From contig OY970822.1 of assembly GCA_963853835.1 (NCBI GenBank), positions 21,609,058 through 21,673,057 of the forward strand: DNA of 64,000 nucleotides, read 5' to 3'. The translations under genes were made by a program, and so were the position numbers. The notes below the pieces were generated by a model. It was not told where the DNA came from. It made no database searches and saw only the letters and a list, made by a program, of their open reading frames with translations. Origin of the DNA: Calendula officinalis. Lineage: Eukaryota > Streptophyta > Magnoliopsida > Asterales > Asteraceae. Shown here piece after piece: positions 63,056 through 64,000 of the stretch (positions are counted from its first letter, which is position 1; each line of letters opens with the position of its first letter).

Positions 63056-64000
63056 AAAAATTATAATGTTAAAAGTAGACATTTATCAAGCAATGGAAGG
63101 GTATCGGGATTCAAGCTATAAAAGGTTAGATAACGTTACCCCTTCCCACACTTAGTTTTAAAAATAAGTGAAATTTTAAATTAAATTAAAAGGTTAACAC
63201 GATTGATTATATTTTGATTTAAAATTTTCTTTAAAACTAAGTGTATTACAATCATTTAACATTATAAAATTTTCGTTGTTAAACACTTAGCCTTATTTAG
63301 CATAAGACATAAAATAATATTCCCAAAATTTTCCCCAAATCAAATTGTTTGTTAAACTAGTTATCTTACAATTTCAAAATTTAGGGATAATAACTAGTTC
63401 AACAACTAAACCCACATCCAATTACTTGCAATTTTCAGAATTTAACCCCCTCATACCACAAAATTTTCCAAATCTCAACAATGTAGATCACAAAATCCAC
63501 TAATCTTAAAGAATGTAACTAATCAAAGCATAAAGACTAAGTATTTCGACTACTGTTCAACTAATAAGTATCTATGAAGAACAAGGATGCTAAGTGAAGG
63601 GTTTCACTCACATCTTGAGACTGATCGACCCATAAGACCGACCTCCTAGTACACTTGGTTCGAACCATACTGACCAAGAACATGAACTTGTTCTTGACCG
63701 GTTAAAACCAACTAGCTGATTTAATCCCTAAAAGCGGAAGTGAGATTAAACCTAATCCTTAAACCCTAAAGGATTGAGATGTTGGAAATCTAGATTAGAT
63801 TAACAAGAAAGAAACCTTGTACGAAGAAATCGAACACACACATGGCTTGTGTGGTTCGTTCGACCATCAACCAAAGAACCCTAGGGTTCTTTGGTCGAAT
63901 TCGTCCAAGAGGGGAGAAGGGAGAAAAAAGTTTCCCAAAAGATACCTTGTTGTTTGCTTAAGATAGATCCACTGATGATGAACAAATCGAGCGATCTTCT
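63056..64000 (-). other. Upstream part of the gypsy-like element or flanking DNA
   Basis: No gene was recognised. 63140-63155 has a CCTTCCCACACTTAG tract. An inverted GAACCCTAGGGTTCTTTGG near 63876-63895 and CCTAAACCCTAAAGG near 63758-63777 may be part of an LTR, but no second copy is in the window. Confidence 0.35.

Larger units (their letters stand above)
54560..64000 (-). mobile_element. Degraded gypsy-type (Athila/Tat-like) element, reverse strand, with nested insertions
   Basis: Read on the minus strand, three widely spaced sites have the purine-rich motif AAGTGTGGG: near 63152, near 56053 (GACAATGCAAACACTTAAGTGTGGGAAGG) and near 55090 (GAGGACAAGCAAAGTTTAAGTGTGGGG). In plant Athila/Tat elements such tracts follow coding regions. 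A gag-type frame lies at 62572-63046. No RT or integrase of this element remains. The Copia element (56403-62151) and a probable hAT MITE interrupt it. The boundaries and LTRs are not defined, so the span is approximate and could comprise more than one element. Confidence 0.45.

Overview
This window is nuclear DNA of a flowering plant, almost certainly a eudicot. The evidence is AT-rich intergenic DNA, short GT-AG introns, TGGTATCAGAGC primer-binding sites (initiator Met-tRNA) in two LTR retrotransposons, Stowaway, Tourist, hAT and Mutator-type MITEs, tRNA-derived SINEs, and one intron-rich gene whose product matches plant glucosylceramide synthase. The mix of Mutator-like elements with FAR1-type and DUF1985/Ulp1-associated fragments would suit Asteraceae, but that is a guess.

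Layout. 1-720 is the 3' end of a Copia-type element. 851-9237 is a complete, very young LTR retrotransposon that carries only gag: 2329-bp LTRs, a perfect 5-bp TSD, no protease, RT or integrase. 9244-24767 is gene-free and packed with MITEs, SINEs, a LINE tail and a fold-back family with ATCACATGTGAT palindromes; at 23386-24767 one element is nested in another three deep. 24768-36684 is a chain of elements that all abut (TA)n tracts: a solo LTR related to the young element, two related 1.6-1.8 kb TIR elements, and a 6.1-kb Mutator-like element with degraded transposase and DUF1985-like fragments. 37352-39646 holds a Tourist-like MITE and a Stowaway MITE.

40019-44052 is the only intact host gene recognised: a 14-exon glucosylceramide synthase (522 aa), with a probable TATA box, a small uORF and one GC-AG intron. 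Downstream are a large nested inverted repeat (45245-46306), a fragment of an initiator-tRNA ribosylphosphate transferase (RIT1-like) gene with a stop codon (46377-46844), a GGTACG-rich element (48254-48770), a SINE split by an hAT MITE (51650-52070), a second SINE and a 5'-truncated LINE.

54560-64000 is an older minus-strand gypsy-type (Athila/Tat-like) element. It is interrupted at 56403-62151 by a Copia element that has lost gag, protease and most of integrase and whose RT-RNase H region carries a stop and a frameshift. LTR comparison dates the two full insertions relative to each other: about 5 differences in 2329 bp for the gag-only element against about 30-35 in 690 bp for the Copia element (counted by eye).

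Most promising leads: the gag-only element as a recently mobile non-autonomous system; the CGCG-rich palindrome islands shared by its LTR, the solo LTR and an unrelated minus-strand element; and the repeated association of different elements with (TA)n tracts.
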